Below, piece by piece: positions 17,825 to 26,081 of a stretch of 64,000 nt of DNA. The DNA is from Azospirillum sp. TSO35-2 (GTDB lineage Bacteria > Pseudomonadota > Alphaproteobacteria > Azospirillales > Azospirillaceae), in contig NZ_LGRA01000021.1 of assembly GCF_003116095.1 (NCBI RefSeq), positions 934,784 to 998,783 on the forward strand, read 5' to 3'. The translations under genes and the position numbers were made by a program. Numbering within the stretch: the stretch's first letter is position 1; each line of letters opens with the position of its first letter. Under the pieces are notes generated by a model. The model was not told the origin of the DNA. It searched no databases and worked only from the letters and a program-made list of their open reading frames with translations.

Positions 17825-17849
17825 CTCGCAACGTCTAACAGGGATTAAC
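17825..17849 (-). promoter_or_regulatory. Phased direct repeat, site D (candidate STAND-regulator operator)
   Basis: On the minus strand GTTAA-N5-GTTAG-N5-GCGAG, ending 44 bp before the STAND-1 start. TATGAC, a fair -10 match, lies 8 bp past the last repeat, as at PhoB-box promoters. GGCCA precedes the first repeat, exactly as in site B. It is also within reach of the divergent SDR promoter. Confidence 0.5.
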
Positions 17850-17986
17850 TGGCCGGGACGGTCGCCCTCCGGCATCCTGGCGCGAGTGGAGGCGCCGGCC
17901 CACCAAAGCTGGACCGGCCGACTGGAACGGTCCCCGGAACGGCCCCGGAACGGCCTCGTGCACCCCTGTTCGAAAGGACCCAGCGC

Positions 17987-18790
17987 TTGCCGAAGACCAT
18001 CCTCTTGACGGGCGCCGGTTCCGGTCTGGGCGAGGGCACGGCGATCGGGCTGGCCCACGCCGGCTGCGACGTCATCGCGACCGTGCAGATCCCGCCGCAG
18101 GTCACCGCGCTGCGGGAGAAGGCGGCGGCGCTCGGGCTGTCGAACCTCAGGGTGGAGAAGCTCGATCTCCTCGACCGGTTCGACGTCGATCAGGCGCTTG
18201 GCTGGGATATCGATATCCTCGTCAACAACGCCGGAATCGGCGAGGGCGGACCGGTGAGCGAGATGCCGGCCGAACTCGTCCGCCGCAGCTTCGAGGTCAA
18301 CCTGTTCGCCCCGCTCGCCCTGACCCAGGGCGTCGTGCGGCGGTGGGTCGAGGCGGGGAAGACGGGGAAGATCGTCTTCACCTCGTCGACGGGCGGCTTG
18401 CACACGCCGCCGGCCTTCGGCCTCCACGCCTCGACCATGCACGCCCTGGAAGCCGTGGCGGAGTCCATGCGGCAGGAACTCGGCGCCTTCGGCATCCAGG
18501 TCCAAACGATCAATCCCGGCACCTATCTGACCGGGTTCAACGAAACCATGGCCGACACGGCGTTCCGCTGGCTCGACGACCGGCGCAACTTCACCAAGCG
18601 GGCGGACATGCGCCGCACCTTCGACGGCCTTCTGGGCACGCCGCAGAGCCGGATGGAACCCAGCGAACTGATCGATGCGATGGTCGAGATCATTCCGGCC
18701 GACAGCGGCAAGGTCCGGAACGTCGTGCCGCAGCATCTCGAGGACATGCTCAAGCAGCATCAGGCCGATGCCTGGGACGCGCGCCTCTGA
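17987..18790 (+). CDS. SDR-fold protein lacking the catalytic Tyr and Lys
   Basis: A 267-residue Rossmann-fold protein with intact cofactor elements TGAGSGLG (8-15) and NNAG (80-83), and Ser in FTSST. Where classical SDRs carry YxxxK this protein reads H147-A-S-T-M151, followed by the normal HALEAVAES helix, so both the catalytic Tyr and Lys are replaced. It may therefore be a cofactor-sensing or non-canonical enzyme. The start is TTG with GAAAGGA 8 bp upstream. It is divergent from STAND regulator 1 and followed by DUF1348 copy 2, 98 bp away, probably one transcript under the regulator's control. Confidence 0.85.
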   Translation: MPKTILLTGAGSGLGEGTAIGLAHAGCDVIATVQIPPQVTALREKAAALGLSNLRVEKLDLLDRFDVDQALGWDIDILVNNAGIGEGGPVSEMPAELVRRSFEVNLFAPLALTQGVVRRWVEAGKTGKIVFTSSTGGLHTPPAFGLHASTMHALEAVAESMRQELGAFGIQVQTINPGTYLTGFNETMADTAFRWLDDRRNFTKRADMRRTFDGLLGTPQSRMEPSELIDAMVEIIPADSGKVRNVVPQHLEDMLKQHQADAWDARL

Positions 18791-18888
18791 CGGCACGCCG
18801 GCCGGAACAAGCGCGGAGCCGGCCGGGCCCGGCCCGCGGCCGAAACCCCCACGCCACGACCATCCCCCTGGAACAACGGAGACCATCC

Positions 18889-19353
18889 ATGAGCCGTCCC
18901 CCGCTGCCCCCCTTCACCGATGAAACCGCCGCGCAGAAGGCGCGCCTGGCGGAGGACGGCTGGAACAGCCGCGACCCGGTTCGCGTCGCGCAGGCCTATA
19001 CGATCGACAGCCATTGGCGAAACCGTGCCGAGTTCATCGACGGCCGTCCCCAGATCGAGGCGTTCCTCGCCCGCAAATGGACGCGGGAGTTGGACTATCG
19101 CCTGATCAAGGAGGTCTGGACCCATGGCGCCAACCGGATCGCCGTCCGCTTCGCCTACGAATACCACGACGACAGCGGCACCTGGTTCCGGGCCTACGGC
19201 AACGAGAACTGGGAGTTCGATGCCGAGGGGATGATGGTCAACAGGTTCGCCTGCATCAACGAGCATCCCATCGCCGAAACGGAGCGGAAGTTCCATTGGC
19301 CGCTCGGTCGCCGTCCCGACGACCATCCCGGGCTCAGCGACCTCGGCCTGTAG
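18889..19353 (+). CDS. DUF1348 family protein (NTF2-like fold), copy 2
   Basis: A 154-residue protein beginning MSRPPLPPFTDE, colinear with copy 1 at 1852-2316 and differing mainly at scattered surface-type positions (for example AEFIDGRPQIEAFLARKW against AEFANGRAEVEVFLTRKW). The ATG follows AACGGAGACC. Same caveat: the family function is unknown. Here it pairs with an SDR-fold protein, while copy 1 pairs with a CMD protein. It converges on the MFS gene, whose stop is 30 bp away. Confidence 0.9.
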   Translation: MSRPPLPPFTDETAAQKARLAEDGWNSRDPVRVAQAYTIDSHWRNRAEFIDGRPQIEAFLARKWTRELDYRLIKEVWTHGANRIAVRFAYEYHDDSGTWFRAYGNENWEFDAEGMMVNRFACINEHPIAETERKFHWPLGRRPDDHPGLSDLGL

Positions 19354-19383
19354 GCCGCCTGCCCCCGCCTCCCGACGTGTGCG

Positions 19384-20727
19384 TCAGCCGACGCTTTCGA
19401 CCGCGATCAGGCGGCGCGCACGCCAGTTGAGGGCGGCGACCAGCAGCATCGGCACGGAGCTGGCGATGAGCGCCCAGCGCAAGCCTTCGACGGCTCCCAG
19501 CCCCGACGTTCTGAAGGCGTCGCTCGCGAGGCCCACGGCAAGCGGGCCCAGCCCGAGGCCGACGAGGTTGATCCCCAGGCCGTACACGGCGGCGGCCGTC
19601 GCACGCACCCGGGGACGGACGAGTCCCTGGACCGCGGCGAAGCCGCCGATGCCGCCGACCCCACCGACGAGGAAGTGCGCCGCCAGCAGCGTGAAGGCCA
19701 CCCGCGCATCGGGCGTCAGGAGCGCCATGGTGAACAGGGGAATCCGGACGATGGCGGCGATGGCCGGGAGCGTCGCGTAGGCGCGATAGCCGTCACCGTC
19801 GATCCGGTCGGTCATCCATCCCCCGGCCAGGGCGCCGACCACGCCCGTTCCGCCCTTGATCAGGCCCAGTGCAAGCCCGAGCAGGGCCGCCGCCCCCATC
19901 GCCGTCCCGAGCGCCGTGCCGAGGACGGCCGCCATGGCCCCGAGCGCCTCGCCATGCGCCCGGAAGAAGAAGGACGCGATGAAGGCCGCCTGACCGAAGT
20001 TCACGAACGTCATGGCGGCACCGGCGGCGGCGACGAGCAGGAACGCCTTCTTGGAGACGATCTCCCGCAGGGCTTCGGCGAACGGGACGGGTGGCTCGGC
20101 CGGGGCCGCCGTGCCGCCGGAGCGCTTGGGATCGCGCAGCGTCAGGAGCATCAGCGGCGCCAGAACAAACCCCGGCGCGCCCGCCACGATGAAGGCCGTG
20201 CGCCAGCCATGGGCGTCGAGGACGAGACCGCCGAGCGCCATGCCGAGCAGCCCGCCCAGCGGGATGCCGGCGGAGAAGAAGGCGATCGCCGTGGCCCGCC
20301 TGCGCTTCGACACGGAATCGGCGATCAGGGCGTGCGCCGGAGCGATACCGCCCGCCTCGCCGATGCCGACGAGCATGCGGGCCGCGAGAAGCTGCGCGAA
20401 GCCCGAGGACAGTCCGGAGAACACCGTCGCAAGGCTCCAGGCGGCCATGGAACCGGCAATCACGACGACCCGATTGCCGCGATCGGCCAGCCAAGCCATC
20501 GGCAACGTCAATGTCGCGTGGAAGATGGCGAAGGCCAGCCCGGTGAGGATGCCGAGTTCCGTGTCGCTGAGGCTGAATTCCTGCTTGATCGGCTCTGCCA
20601 GAATATTGACGACCTGCCGGTCCAGGAAATTCAGAGCGCAACTGAGCATCAACAACCAAAGGGCGTATCGCGAATAAGCGGCATGAGGCGCGGCACAAAG
20701 CCCGGCACTGGAATCAGGCGGCCGCAT
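19384..20727 (-). CDS. MFS transporter
   Basis: A 447-residue 12-TM major facilitator. TM1-2 YALWLLMLSCALNFLDRQVVNILAEPIKQEF and motif A variant MAWLADRGNRVVVI mark the sugar-phosphate/aromatic-acid-type (spinster/ACS-like) branch often found near catabolic genes. GGAG lies 8 bp before the ATG; the frame is open upstream with no conserved sequence. Substrate unknown. It is followed by a 230-bp gap to the gene at 20958, which is transcribed towards it. Confidence 0.88.
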   Translation of the reverse strand: MRPPDSSAGLCAAPHAAYSRYALWLLMLSCALNFLDRQVVNILAEPIKQEFSLSDTELGILTGLAFAIFHATLTLPMAWLADRGNRVVVIAGSMAAWSLATVFSGLSSGFAQLLAARMLVGIGEAGGIAPAHALIADSVSKRRRATAIAFFSAGIPLGGLLGMALGGLVLDAHGWRTAFIVAGAPGFVLAPLMLLTLRDPKRSGGTAAPAEPPVPFAEALREIVSKKAFLLVAAAGAAMTFVNFGQAAFIASFFFRAHGEALGAMAAVLGTALGTAMGAAALLGLALGLIKGGTGVVGALAGGWMTDRIDGDGYRAYATLPAIAAIVRIPLFTMALLTPDARVAFTLLAAHFLVGGVGGIGGFAAVQGLVRPRVRATAAAVYGLGINLVGLGLGPLAVGLASDAFRTSGLGAVEGLRWALIASSVPMLLVAALNWRARRLIAVESVG

Positions 20728-20957
20728 TACAGTCTCCGGAGACTTGGAAAGGATCGGCGTCCAAGCAACACATGGTAATGTACGGGGCACTAATATTTCT
20801 GTGCCGTCAATATCACGCCGGTCGATGGCCTGCAAGACGCCGCCTGGAGGTCTGGAGCCCCGAAATCGCGGAACGGATGGGCATGTGGGCTGCCTACGCT
20901 TCAGGCAGCGACCGGCAGCTCCGTTGAATACAACGCTGGATTTCCGCCAGGGTGACG

Positions 20958-21743
20958 TCACCTCGCGTCCGGCGCGCCGACGCTCCTCTCCGGCCCGGGG
21001 CGGGAGGGATCGGCGTCATCAGGCCCGACAAAGCACAGGTCGCCGATGGCAACCGAGACGATCGGCCTTTCAGCGAGCGGAGGATCGCTGGGCCCGCGCG
21101 CGCAGACGATGCATCGGGTCGGGAAGCTGATTCCGGCCGCCTCGGCGTAGTCGAAGACCAGTTCCGAAACCGCGAGCCCGCCGGCGATGTCGATCGAATA
21201 GTCGTGGCGGCGGAGCAGCAGGTCCCGCCCGAAGAAGAAGTCCTGGACGGTGCTGTGGGTGGCAAAGCCGGCGGGGAACCGGCTGCGCAGAACGCGCCAG
21301 GTCTCGCTTTGCTCGATCCGGGGCTCGATCTCGAGGATCGATACGCCGTGCCCGGCCAACAGAAAGGGCGTGGCGACGCAGGTCCACAGCGCGCAGCCGG
21401 CGAAATAGGCCCAGTGCAGCGGTTCCCAGCGGGTGTCGACCTCGTGGCCCACGAAGGCGACCCGCGGGTTCAGCAACCTCGAACGGACCGCGCCCGACCG
21501 GTCGAGGATGGCGACCCGACCCGGCGTGAACTCCATGCTCCAACCGGCCCCGCCGACCGGAGCGATCCACACGCGCTGTTCGTGCAGCCAGACGCGGATC
21601 CGCCAACTGCCGGGATCGCGCCGAATCCCCTTCAGTGCCCAGAGTGTGCCGTCCACGGTCACCGACGCCTCGATCCGGGTGTAGCGGTCGCGGAGCGCCA
21701 GTCCCCCATGGGCATCCAGAATCTTTGCGAGCAACCCGTTCAT
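20958..21743 (-). CDS. Hypothetical protein, 261 aa
   Basis: A 261-residue soluble-looking protein beginning MNGLLAKILDAHGGLALRDRY. The architecture of the middle part (AWSMEFTPGRVAILD-like strand pattern, WEPLHWAYFAGCALWTCVATPFLLA, RFPAGFATHSTVQDFFFGRDLLLRRHDYSIDIAGG) has the look of a lipid- or hydrophobic-ligand-binding beta barrel, with a conserved-looking terminal block FPTRCIVCARG. I do not recognise the family with certainty. GGAGG lies 8 bp before the ATG. Codirectional with STAND regulator 2, 173 bp downstream of its stop. Confidence 0.6.
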   Translation of the reverse strand: MNGLLAKILDAHGGLALRDRYTRIEASVTVDGTLWALKGIRRDPGSWRIRVWLHEQRVWIAPVGGAGWSMEFTPGRVAILDRSGAVRSRLLNPRVAFVGHEVDTRWEPLHWAYFAGCALWTCVATPFLLAGHGVSILEIEPRIEQSETWRVLRSRFPAGFATHSTVQDFFFGRDLLLRRHDYSIDIAGGLAVSELVFDYAEAAGISFPTRCIVCARGPSDPPLAERPIVSVAIGDLCFVGPDDADPSRPGPERSVGAPDAR

Positions 21744-21916
21744 CCGCGTGCCTCCGGTCCATGGCGAGCGAGGACACTCCGGCCGGGGCGCCTTCCGCCC
21801 CTCCTGCACCATCACTCGCCGGGCACAGCATGCCTCCGCGCCGACGCCCGCGGGTGTTCAGCGTCGTAAAGCGCTGTAGCCGGCTGGGCCGGGCCGATCA
21901 TGGGGGCCAACGCCCC

Positions 21917-24781
21917 TCAGGCCGCATCCAGCGCCTGGGCGAGCACCCCCTCGGCGGCGCGCAGGTCGGCGGTGGCGAATCCCTCGGTGAACGGCGAGAG
22001 CGTCTGCGTCAGCAGCGCCCGCGCCTCGTCGCCGCGACCGGTCCGCAGCCACAGCCTGGACAGCGCGGTGGCGGCACGCAGTTCCCAGGATGCCGCGGAC
22101 TGGCGGCGCGCGAGGTCGAGCATCGCCGTCAGCAGCCCCTCGGCGCCGTCGACGTCCGGCCTGGGGCCTGCGAGCAGGATCGCGGCCCTGACGCGCATGA
22201 GGTCCGGCGCGTCGACCGCACCGCCCTGTTCCGCGCGCACGATCGCCGCGCCCGCGATGGCGTTCGCTTCGGCGAGGTCGCCGGTCGCCATGAGGCCTTC
22301 GGCGAGCGCGCGCGAGAAGAAGCCGCCGAGGACCTCGTGCTGCTCCACCTGCAGCCTGGCCATGGCGTTGCGCAGTTCGGCGACGCCGGCGGCCGCATCG
22401 CCGAGCGCGATCAGGCGCGCGCCCTCCAGCGCCTGCCCCACGGCATGATACGGGCCCAGCGAGTGCCGGGCGGCGGAGGCGAGCAGGCGCTCGATCCGTT
22501 CGCGCGCCAAATCATCCTCGCCGCTCCACAGCGCCACCGTCGCGGTGTAGATCAGGGCGATGCACAGCGTGACCGGATGGTCCCGGCGTTCCGCCACGGC
22601 GATCGCCTGCAGGGAGGTCTGCGCCGCCCGGTCGGGGTAGCCGCGCAGCCACAGCGTGCGGGCGAGCACGATCAGGGCGCGGACGCGGTGGTCGTAGCCG
22701 AAGAAGCCCATGTCGATCGGGGCATCCACGGGCACATGCCCGAACCCGATCTCGCAATGCCGCTGCGCGCCGTCCTGGTCGCCCACCAGATGATAGGTGC
22801 AGCCCAGCATCCAGTCGGCCATGGCCAAGGCGCCGGTCCTGCCGGTGGTGCCGGCGACCTGGACGCTGCGTCTGGCGCAGTCCAGCGCCCCCTGATAGTC
22901 GCCGATGCGCGTCAGGTAGATGTGCAGCCCGGCCAGCAGGTGGAGTTGATGGTTCCAGTCGCCGAGCGCCTCCGCAAGATCGAGCCCACGTTCGATGGCG
23001 GCGCGCACCTCGACGCTGTTGCCGCGCGTGAACATGGCCGAGACGGCCAGCCCCTCGTTCAGCGCCAGCTCGGTCGGGGTTCCGCGCTCCTCCTCCGCGA
23101 GGGCGGCGAGCGCGCGCCCGCACCAGCGCCGGCATTCTCCCAGAAAGGACAACCCCAGGAACAGGGGCATCGCGTGGGCGGCGAGCCGGACGGCGAGGGG
23201 GCGGTCGCCCTCGGGCGAGAATGCCCATTCCAACGCGGCGCGGACGTTGCTCAGGTCCGGCGCGTGCCGGCCCGGCTCCCGTCCGCCGGCGTGTTGCGGG
23301 TCGATCCCCTCGCCTGCCAGCCCGTCCAGGCAGAACCCGGCATGCCGCCGGGCGATCAGCGGTCCCTCGCCGCTTTCCGCCAGCTTGACGGCCGCATAGG
23401 CGCGCGTCGTATCCAGCAGGCGGAAACAGAGCGTCCCTTCGTTCGTGCAGGCCGAGATCAGCGACTTGTCGACCAGCGCCTCCACGGCGTCCGTGACCTC
23501 CAGATCGTCGATGCACTCGTCGGTGGCGACCGACCTGACCGCCGCGTGGGTGAAGAACCCGACGAACACCGACAGGCGCCGCAGGACCCGCTGTTCCCGG
23601 GAGGACAGCAACGCGTAGCTCCAATCCAGCATCGCCTGCAGGGTCTGGTGCCGGGGCACGGCGTTGCGCCGGCCCTGCCACAGGAGCTTGAGGCGGCCGT
23701 CGAGCAGGTCGGCCGTGCCCCGGATCCCGTAGGTGCCGACCCGGCTCGCCACCAACTCGATGGCGAGCGCGATGCCGTCCAGGCGCCGGCAGATGCCGGC
23801 GACGACGGGGGCGTCCTCGTCGGTCAGGGCGGAGCGGCTTCCGGCGGCGTCCGCGCGTTCCATGAAGAGCTGCCCCGACGCCGTCGCGAGCAGCGTTTCG
23901 GCGGTGGCTCCGTCCTCCTGTGCGGGGATGCCGAGCGGATGCAGGAGATGAACCTGTTCGCCCTCGACCCGCAACGCTTCGCGGCTGGTGACCAGCAGAT
24001 GAACCCCCGGCGCCTCGGCGAAGAGGATTTCGGCGAGGGCGGCGGCGGCATCGACGATGTGCTCGCAACTGTCGAGCAGCAGCAGCAGGCGGCGGTCCGC
24101 CAGCGCCGCCAGCAGGCCAGCCGCACCGATGTCCTCCTGGATCTGCAGACCGACCGCGGCGGCGACCGCCGACGGCAGGAGGGCACCGTCGCCGAGCGCG
24201 CTCAGGTCGATGAAGAACGCCTCACCCTGGAACTCGTCGAGCAGGGCATGCGCGATCGCGACCGCCACGGTCGTCTTGCCGAGCCCACCGGCACCCAGCA
24301 CGCTGACGAAGCGGCGGGCCATCAGCAACCGCGACAGCGCGGCCACATCGGCCTCGCGCCCGATCATGCGGCCGAGCCTGGCGGGAAGCGATTTTGCGGC
24401 GCGGGACCGTGCTTGCGGCGCCGGGGGCTGAGGCCCGTCCTCCGACCGCTCCCGCCGCACCGGGGCGACGAAGCAGTAGCCGCGCCCGGGAATGTTCGTG
24501 ACGTAGCGGGCGCCGTCCTGTCCGTCGCCCAGCGCCCGGCGCAGCCCGAGGATGTGGACCCTGAGATTGGCCTCCTCGACCACAAGGTCGGGCCAGACAC
24601 GGTCGATCAGCTCTCGGCGGGACAGCACGTCGCCCGCACGCTCGACCAGCGCGATGAGGATGTCGAGCGAACGGCTGCCGATCGCGACCGGCACGCCATC
24701 GCAGGTGAGCAGCCGTTCGGCGGAGGACAGTCGGAAAGGTCCGAAACGCACCTGCTCGAAAACTCGGCTGTCGTCAGCCAT
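21917..24781 (-). CDS. STAND-type regulator 2: PhoB-like winged helix, NTPase, helical repeats
   Basis: A 954-residue paralogue of 14857-17781 with the same domain order: winged helix (residues 11-107: VRFGPFRLSSAERLLTCDG, VEEANLRVHILGLRRALGD, GRGYCFVAP), NTPase with Walker A GAGGLGKTT, Walker-B-like LLLLLDSCEH, ARDP-like WSYALLSSREQRVLRRLSVFVG, then helical repeats (MLGCTYHLVGDQDGAQRHCEIG). GGAGGG lies 8 bp before the ATG; an in-frame start at 24844 is less likely. The two copies have diverged most in the repeats, so they probably read different signals. A phased repeat (site B) lies 93 bp upstream of the start. Confidence 0.87.
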   Translation of the reverse strand: MADDSRVFEQVRFGPFRLSSAERLLTCDGVPVAIGSRSLDILIALVERAGDVLSRRELIDRVWPDLVVEEANLRVHILGLRRALGDGQDGARYVTNIPGRGYCFVAPVRRERSEDGPQPPAPQARSRAAKSLPARLGRMIGREADVAALSRLLMARRFVSVLGAGGLGKTTVAVAIAHALLDEFQGEAFFIDLSALGDGALLPSAVAAAVGLQIQEDIGAAGLLAALADRRLLLLLDSCEHIVDAAAALAEILFAEAPGVHLLVTSREALRVEGEQVHLLHPLGIPAQEDGATAETLLATASGQLFMERADAAGSRSALTDEDAPVVAGICRRLDGIALAIELVASRVGTYGIRGTADLLDGRLKLLWQGRRNAVPRHQTLQAMLDWSYALLSSREQRVLRRLSVFVGFFTHAAVRSVATDECIDDLEVTDAVEALVDKSLISACTNEGTLCFRLLDTTRAYAAVKLAESGEGPLIARRHAGFCLDGLAGEGIDPQHAGGREPGRHAPDLSNVRAALEWAFSPEGDRPLAVRLAAHAMPLFLGLSFLGECRRWCGRALAALAEEERGTPTELALNEGLAVSAMFTRGNSVEVRAAIERGLDLAEALGDWNHQLHLLAGLHIYLTRIGDYQGALDCARRSVQVAGTTGRTGALAMADWMLGCTYHLVGDQDGAQRHCEIGFGHVPVDAPIDMGFFGYDHRVRALIVLARTLWLRGYPDRAAQTSLQAIAVAERRDHPVTLCIALIYTATVALWSGEDDLARERIERLLASAARHSLGPYHAVGQALEGARLIALGDAAAGVAELRNAMARLQVEQHEVLGGFFSRALAEGLMATGDLAEANAIAGAAIVRAEQGGAVDAPDLMRVRAAILLAGPRPDVDGAEGLLTAMLDLARRQSAASWELRAATALSRLWLRTGRGDEARALLTQTLSPFTEGFATADLRAAEGVLAQALDAA

Positions 24782-24873
24782 GCCAAGGCCCTCCACCGCA
24801 TGTCTGCCCAGGGTCCGGCCGTCAGAGCGACGGGCGGTGCGCAAACCCTAGGCGGCGGGGTGGGCTGCGGCCA

Positions 24874-24898
24874 GTTAGGCCTTGTGAGATGGCGTGAG
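24874..24898 (+). promoter_or_regulatory. Phased direct repeat, site B (candidate STAND-regulator operator)
   Basis: GTTAG-N5-GTGAG-N5-GTGAG on the plus strand, preceded by GGCCA as in site D. It lies between STAND regulator 2 and the small gene at 24919. It faces away from the regulator gene, so if used for autoregulation it acts in reverse orientation. Confidence 0.5.
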
Positions 24899-24918
24899 GA
24901 GGACCGGGCGTGCGACCG

Positions 24919-25224
24919 CTACAGGCGGATCACCTCGTCGACGCCGTGCCGGCCGGACGCGGCCACCACCTGCACGCAGACCAGGCGACGCGCCTGTGCC
25001 AGCAGTTGCCTGGCCGTCGCGTGGTCGCCGTCCAGCTCGAGCATGGCGGCTTGTCTGCGCAGCATCCAGGCCATCTCGCATCGAAGCCGCCGCCCGTCCC
25101 AGGCTCGCGCCGACGCGTCCCGTGGGGCCGTCGGCCTGCTGTCGCCGACGATCGGGGCGCTCACGCAGGCCGGCGTCACGTCGACCCGGGTGCGCGCGGT
25201 TCGCTGTCCTGTCATCATCATCAT
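24919..25224 (-). CDS. Small hypothetical protein (101 aa) with four tandem ATG start codons
   Basis: The frame begins with four consecutive ATG codons after GGAAGGTGAAGCG. The first half is polar and disordered-looking; the second half (MAWMLRRQAAMLELDGDHATARQLLAQARRL) is a clean amphipathic helical hairpin resembling one TPR unit. It is codirectional with STAND regulator 2, whose sensor repeats are also TPR-like, 137 bp upstream of it. No family recognised; support is the RBS, codon pattern and helical half. Confidence 0.5.
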   Translation of the reverse strand: MMMMTGQRTARTRVDVTPACVSAPIVGDSRPTAPRDASARAWDGRRLRCEMAWMLRRQAAMLELDGDHATARQLLAQARRLVCVQVVAASGRHGVDEVIRL

Positions 25225-25335
25225 CGCTTCACCTTCCGTCCCTCTGTACCGTTGCGTGCATGACGGCTGTGTTGCCCGGCGCGCGGTTCGGCACGGGTGG
25301 CGGCCGGCCACCAGCGCCGCCGCAGCCTCCGGGGA

Positions 25336-26019
25336 TCAGAGCGCCAGTCGGAGCTGGCCGTCCCCGTCGCCGTCGGGCGCGGCCGGGACGGCGCCGCAGA
25401 TCAGCACCTCGCCCTCGGCAACCGTCGCTTCCGGCTCCTTGAGATACGTCACCGCCCCCGCGGGCAGCGTCGTACGGCAGGTTCCGTCGTCGAGCAGGCC
25501 GCTCACCATGGCGGCTCCCGCGGGATTCCCGCCGGGCTCCCGGACAAATCCATAACGGCGCAGCTGGATGTATTGGGGGCAGTTCCCGAAACTCTGGTCG
25601 ACCTCAAGCTCGAAGCCGCCCGCAGCCGACGCCCGCAGGCGGCCGTTCACGCGGTTGCGCCGGCGGGTGTGCAGTTCGATCCCCAGCTGTCCGACCGCGG
25701 CACCGGGCATCATGCCTTGGCTCGCGGGGTCGCCGGGCTCGTTCCGGACGTCCATGTGAAGGGCGTCGGGCGTGGGGGCGGACAGGAAACCGGGACGGCC
25801 CGTCAGCAGGGTCGCCGATGCGTCGCCCTCGCGGTCGACGCTGCCCAGCACGACGAACGGCAATTGCGCAAAGAAGTCGCGGTGCTGGTCGAGGAGAATG
25901 CCGCGGATCACCCGCTGGCCGACCAGTTCCATCTGGTCCGCGACACCGACCTGCTCCTGCAAGGTCCGTTCACCGGAATGCCACACGGTCGATTTCGTCT
26001 CTGACAACAGGTTGTCCAT
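25336..26019 (-). CDS. PNPOx-like domain joined to a ferredoxin C-terminal stub (internally deleted fusion gene)
   Basis: A 227-residue protein. Residues 1-160 are a pyridoxamine-5'-phosphate-oxidase-like flavin-binding domain (VWHSGERTLQEQVGVADQM, QHRDFFAQLPFVVLGSVD, LTGRPGFLSAPTPDALHMD, GNCPQYIQ). From about residue 179 it switches abruptly to the end of a 2Fe-2S ferredoxin domain: GTCRTTLPAG, TYLKEP, LICGAVPA, closing LRLAL. The same tail ends the reductase at 3-1097. In related full-length proteins a whole FNR domain and the first cluster cysteines lie between these parts; here they are gone without loss of frame. Only two of four cluster ligands remain, so no cluster is expected. The flavin-binding part may still be active. 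Confidence 0.8.
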   Translation of the reverse strand: MDNLLSETKSTVWHSGERTLQEQVGVADQMELVGQRVIRGILLDQHRDFFAQLPFVVLGSVDREGDASATLLTGRPGFLSAPTPDALHMDVRNEPGDPASQGMMPGAAVGQLGIELHTRRRNRVNGRLRASAAGGFELEVDQSFGNCPQYIQLRRYGFVREPGGNPAGAAMVSGLLDDGTCRTTLPAGAVTYLKEPEATVAEGEVLICGAVPAAPDGDGDGQLRLAL

Positions 26020-26047
26020 CCGGCCTGCCCTCCTGTTCGGTTGCGTG

Positions 26048-26071
26048 GGGCGCGCCGTTTCCAGCGCGCCC
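26048..26071 (-). terminator. Terminator hairpin after the GST gene
   Basis: Perfect 8-bp stem GGGCGCGC / GCGCGCCC with an 8-nt loop, 11 bp past the GST stop, in the gap before the PNPOx-like gene. Confidence 0.5.
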
Positions 26072-26081
26072 GGTCAGCGCG

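Noticed and set aside
25210..25224. Phase-variable repeat at the four tandem ATGs
   Set aside because: A 3-bp unit cannot shift the reading frame, and four copies are too few to be hypermutable.
21635..25555. A 1306-codon plus-strand open frame antisense to STAND regulator 2, and similar long frames at 15118-17817 (+), 38960-42241 (-), 34081-36387 (-) and 61260-63899 (-)
   Set aside because: They mirror real genes on the other strand, are rich in Arg/Gly/Pro/His with no domain, and arise because GC-rich codons leave few stops in antisense frames.
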